A model generated the notes under the pieces. It was not told where the DNA came from, ran no database searches, and was given only the letters and a program-made list of their open reading frames with translations. A program made the position numbers and the translations under genes. Of a DNA stretch of 9,513 bases, positions 6,946 through 9,513 are shown piece by piece (position 1 is the stretch's first letter; the number at the start of each line of letters is the position of its first letter). Source of the DNA: Neptuniibacter sp. GTDB lineage: Bacteria; Pseudomonadota; Gammaproteobacteria; Pseudomonadales; Balneatricaceae. The stretch lies in the NCBI GenBank assembly GCA_030149405.1, contig JASBRM010000249.1, positions 1 through 9,513 on the forward strand, read 5' to 3'.

Positions 6946-9513
6946 TTATGCCAGACTTTTGCTTACAACTTCGTATACATCCTTGGAAAGTTCACCACTG
7001 TTGCTGATTCGTTCCAGTTCAGCTTTCATCAGTGCTTGCCTTTCAGGTGAATACTTCTTCCAGCGGGTCAGAGGCGTTAGCATTCTGGAAGCAATCTGCG
7101 GATTCTGTTTATTCAGTTCAATGATACGATCCGCAAGGAAGCGATAGCCGCTGCCATCCATCGCATGGAAATTAACCGTATTCTGGGCACAGAACACCGA
7201 GATGACTGAACGCAGTTTATTTGGGTTTTTCGCATCAAATGCAGGATGCTGCATCAGTTGTTCAACTCTCTGCAAAGCACCGGATTTAGGATCTGCTGAT
7301 TGGATCGACAACCACAGGTTCACTACCAGGCTTTCGTTCTGCCATTTGTCATAAAAGTCAGCGAGCAGACGTTCAGCATCGGCAGAGAATTCTGAATGTG
7401 CTACCAGAGTTAATGCTGCTTGCATATCGGTCATATTATCCGCTTTCTGATACTGCTGATTAGCCAGCCCCAGATAGACCTCTTTCTCAAGACACATCAG
7501 ATAAGATAAGCACAGATTCTTAAGGCTGCGACGCGCTATAGAATCAGCATCTGGAGAGTACTCTTCTTGGGTATCATTCGCCTTGTAGACCTCAAGCAAA
7601 CTGCCTTCCAGTTGTTTTGCGATCTCTTTACGAACAAATTTACGCACTTCATAAATTGCTTCAACATCCACTTCATCTGCAAGTTCTGACAGATAAGCTT
7701 CTGACGGCAAAGTAAGCACTTTACTGACCATGGCTTTGTCCAGGCCTTCAGCTTCCAGTACTTGTTTGAAGGCTGTAACCAAGCGCTTATCCAGAACCAT
7801 TTCATTTCCAGGCTGATACGCAGCAACCATTTCCTGCATGATATCAACGGCCAGCTTCTGTGCAGCGTCCCAACGCGAAAAACCATCGGAATCATGAGCC
7901 ATAAGGAACATCAGCTCATCACGTTCATAGGGGTAAAACAGTTTTACCGGAGCAGAAAACCCACGCAGCAATGATGGAACAGGTTTAGAAGTAAGACCTG
8001 AAAAGGTAAAGGTTTGCTCCGCTTCGGTAACATCCAGGACTTCAGTCGCAATTCCATTAGCAAGAGTAATATCCTCACCTTCAGAGTTCAGCAAACCGAG
8101 TGCCAGAGGGATATGGTATGGCGTTTTCTTTGGCTGGCCCGGTGATGGCGGACAAGATTGCTTAACATGCAATAGGTACTCGCCCTTCTCTGCATTAAAG
8201 CTATCGGTAACATGCAGTTCCGGTGTTCCGGCCTGATGATACCAGGCGCGGAACTGGCTCAGATCCTTACCCGAAGCATCTTCCATTGCCTGAATGAAAT
8301 CTTCCGTTGTAACCGCCTGACCGTCGTGACGGTCAAAGTAGAGATCAGAGCCTTTACGGAAAAGCTCCTCGCCCAAAAGAGTGCGAACCATACGTACAAC
8401 TTCTGCACCTTTTTCATAAACCGTCAGGGTGTAAAAGTTGGAAATTTCAATAAATGAATCCGGACGAATTGGATGTGCCATTGGACCGGCATCTTCGGCA
8501 AACTGGGCCGTTCTTAACAAGCTGACATCTTCTACCCGCTTAACGGTGCGAGAGTTCAGATCCGCAGAAAACTCGGCATCCCTGAATACTGTGAAGCCTT
8601 CCTTCAAGCTCAACTGAAACCAGTCACGGCAGGTAACACGGTTACCCGACCAGTTATGGAAATATTCATGGGCAACCACACCTTCAACACGCTGGAACGA
8701 AGCATCCGTAGTGGTGGCCGGGTTTGCCAGGACACATGAGGTATTGAAGATATTCAGACCTTTATTTTCCATCGCCCCCATGTTGAAGAAGTCGACCGCC
8801 ACGATCATATAGATATCCAGATCGTATTCGCGACCATACACCTCTTCGTCCCATTTCATCGCATTCTTAAGGGACTGCATAGCGTAATCAAGCTTGTTAA
8901 GGTCTTTCTGCTCTGCGTAGATCAACAGGCTGACTTCACGGCCAGACATAGTGGTGAATGTATCTTCGATGTATTGCAGGTCACCTGCAACCAGCGCAAA
9001 CAGATAAGAAGGTTTCAGGAAAGGGTCTTCCCACATGACCCAGTGACGCCCATTTTCAGCTTCACCCCGATCAACCAGGTTACCGTTGGAGAGCAGTACC
9101 GGGTATTTTTCTTTATCCGCTTCGATGGTGGTGTGGAAAATCGACATCACATCAGGGCGATCCGGGAAGAAGGTGATTCGACGGAATCCCTCAGCTTCAC
9201 ACTGAGTACAGAACATGCCATCGGATTTATACAAACCTTCAAGCGCAGTATTTGATTCGGGATGAATACGGGTAACAGATGTGAAAGTAAAGGTATCCGG
9301 AACCGAAGGGATGCTGAGTAACTCACCGGAGCGTTGGTATTGATCTGAACTTAACTCTTCACCATCAATAGTAATCTTGCACAGCTCAACATCTTCGTGA
9401 CCATAAAGTTCCAGAGCAGGTGTTGAATTTTCACATTCAGGATTACGCGTAACCCCCAGCTCAGTTGTCACCCGTGTCTCATCTTCGAACAGATTAAAAT
9501 TCTGAGCAGTGCG
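6946..9513 (-). CDS. pepN: Aminopeptidase N (M1 family), 5'-truncated by the window edge
   Basis: Zinc metallo-aminopeptidase that removes N-terminal residues from peptides in the cytoplasm, completing ATP-dependent protein turnover. The frame is open to base 9513 on this strand; the GTG at 9469-9471 is internal, because 14 preceding codons (RTAQNFNLFEDETR) continue the PepN alignment. The window holds 855 codons of a protein that is 870 residues in E. coli, so roughly 15-25 residues are missing. The N-terminal beta domain has CTQCEAEGFRRITFFPDRPDV. The catalytic domain has the substrate-binding GAMEN (8764-8778) and zinc-binding HEYFH (8656-8670), with the third ligand Glu in LSLKEGFTVF 18 residues later, and the transition-state Tyr in FYTLTVYEKGAEV. 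The C-terminal helical domain is full length and ends VYEVVSKSLA. Nothing suggests inactivation. The promoter is outside the window. No canonical terminator follows. Identification is secure. Confidence 0.98.
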   Translation of the reverse strand, partial: RTAQNFNLFEDETRVTTELGVTRNPECENSTPALELYGHEDVELCKITIDGEELSSDQYQRSGELLSIPSVPDTFTFTSVTRIHPESNTALEGLYKSDGMFCTQCEAEGFRRITFFPDRPDVMSIFHTTIEADKEKYPVLLSNGNLVDRGEAENGRHWVMWEDPFLKPSYLFALVAGDLQYIEDTFTTMSGREVSLLIYAEQKDLNKLDYAMQSLKNAMKWDEEVYGREYDLDIYMIVAVDFFNMGAMENKGLNIFNTSCVLANPATTTDASFQRVEGVVAHEYFHNWSGNRVTCRDWFQLSLKEGFTVFRDAEFSADLNSRTVKRVEDVSLLRTAQFAEDAGPMAHPIRPDSFIEISNFYTLTVYEKGAEVVRMVRTLLGEELFRKGSDLYFDRHDGQAVTTEDFIQAMEDASGKDLSQFRAWYHQAGTPELHVTDSFNAEKGEYLLHVKQSCPPSPGQPKKTPYHIPLALGLLNSEGEDITLANGIATEVLDVTEAEQTFTFSGLTSKPVPSLLRGFSAPVKLFYPYERDELMFLMAHDSDGFSRWDAAQKLAVDIMQEMVAAYQPGNEMVLDKRLVTAFKQVLEAEGLDKAMVSKVLTLPSEAYLSELADEVDVEAIYEVRKFVRKEIAKQLEGSLLEVYKANDTQEEYSPDADSIARRSLKNLCLSYLMCLEKEVYLGLANQQYQKADNMTDMQAALTLVAHSEFSADAERLLADFYDKWQNESLVVNLWLSIQSADPKSGALQRVEQLMQHPAFDAKNPNKLRSVISVFCAQNTVNFHAMDGSGYRFLADRIIELNKQNPQIASRMLTPLTRWKKYSPERQALMKAELERISNSGELSKDVYEVVSKSLA

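Noticed and set aside
8974..9255. 93-residue + strand reading frame inside pepN
   Set aside because: Antisense to a strongly conserved part of PepN; no independent support.
9469..9471. GTG on the - strand as the start of pepN
   Set aside because: Fourteen further in-frame codons up to the window edge continue the PepN N-terminal beta domain; the true start lies outside.

Overview
The window looks like ordinary chromosome from a gammaproteobacterium. Moderate GC, E. coli-like versions of PepN and riboflavin synthase, a DUF484-like diguanylate cyclase, and a TIGR01777 epimerase next to katG fit a marine Oceanospirillales-type genome (Neptuniibacter/Amphritea-like). That placement is an inference from protein flavour, not a search result. 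No insertion sequence, phage gene, CRISPR array, tRNA or rRNA is visible, and I see no multi-gene novel system.

Layout. A 5'-truncated katG (catalase-peroxidase) enters from the left edge on the + strand. It converges on a YfcH-like SDR epimerase (-), with a perfect 10-bp inverted repeat between them. The epimerase is divergent from a stand-alone ribE (riboflavin synthase alpha chain, +), and the 124-bp gap holds a long imperfect inverted repeat. After a very AT-rich spacer comes a GGEEF diguanylate cyclase (+). It ends 7 bp from the end of a convergent hemerythrin-family gene (-). From there to the right edge everything is on the - strand. In transcription order this is pepN (5' end outside the window), a small two-helix membrane protein, a HAD-family phosphatase, and the hemerythrin gene.

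The - strand genes are not one operon. Strong intrinsic terminators follow the small membrane protein gene and the HAD gene. The hemerythrin gene has its own promoter region with a perfect FNR/Anr box (TTGAT-N4-ATCAA), placed close to the class II activation position relative to a TATATA element. The small membrane protein gene has a sigma-S-like -10 (GCTATACT).

Biology. Several genes touch oxygen, peroxide or signalling: KatG removes H2O2, the hemerythrin probably binds O2 or NO via a di-iron site and appears to be under oxygen-sensing control, and the cyclase makes c-di-GMP. The others are housekeeping: flavin synthesis, peptide turnover, phosphatase. The most interesting parts are regulatory: the FNR box, a run of hairpins ending in a terminator downstream of the HAD gene (possible 3'UTR-derived small RNA), and a terminator placed 13 nt before the HAD start codon.
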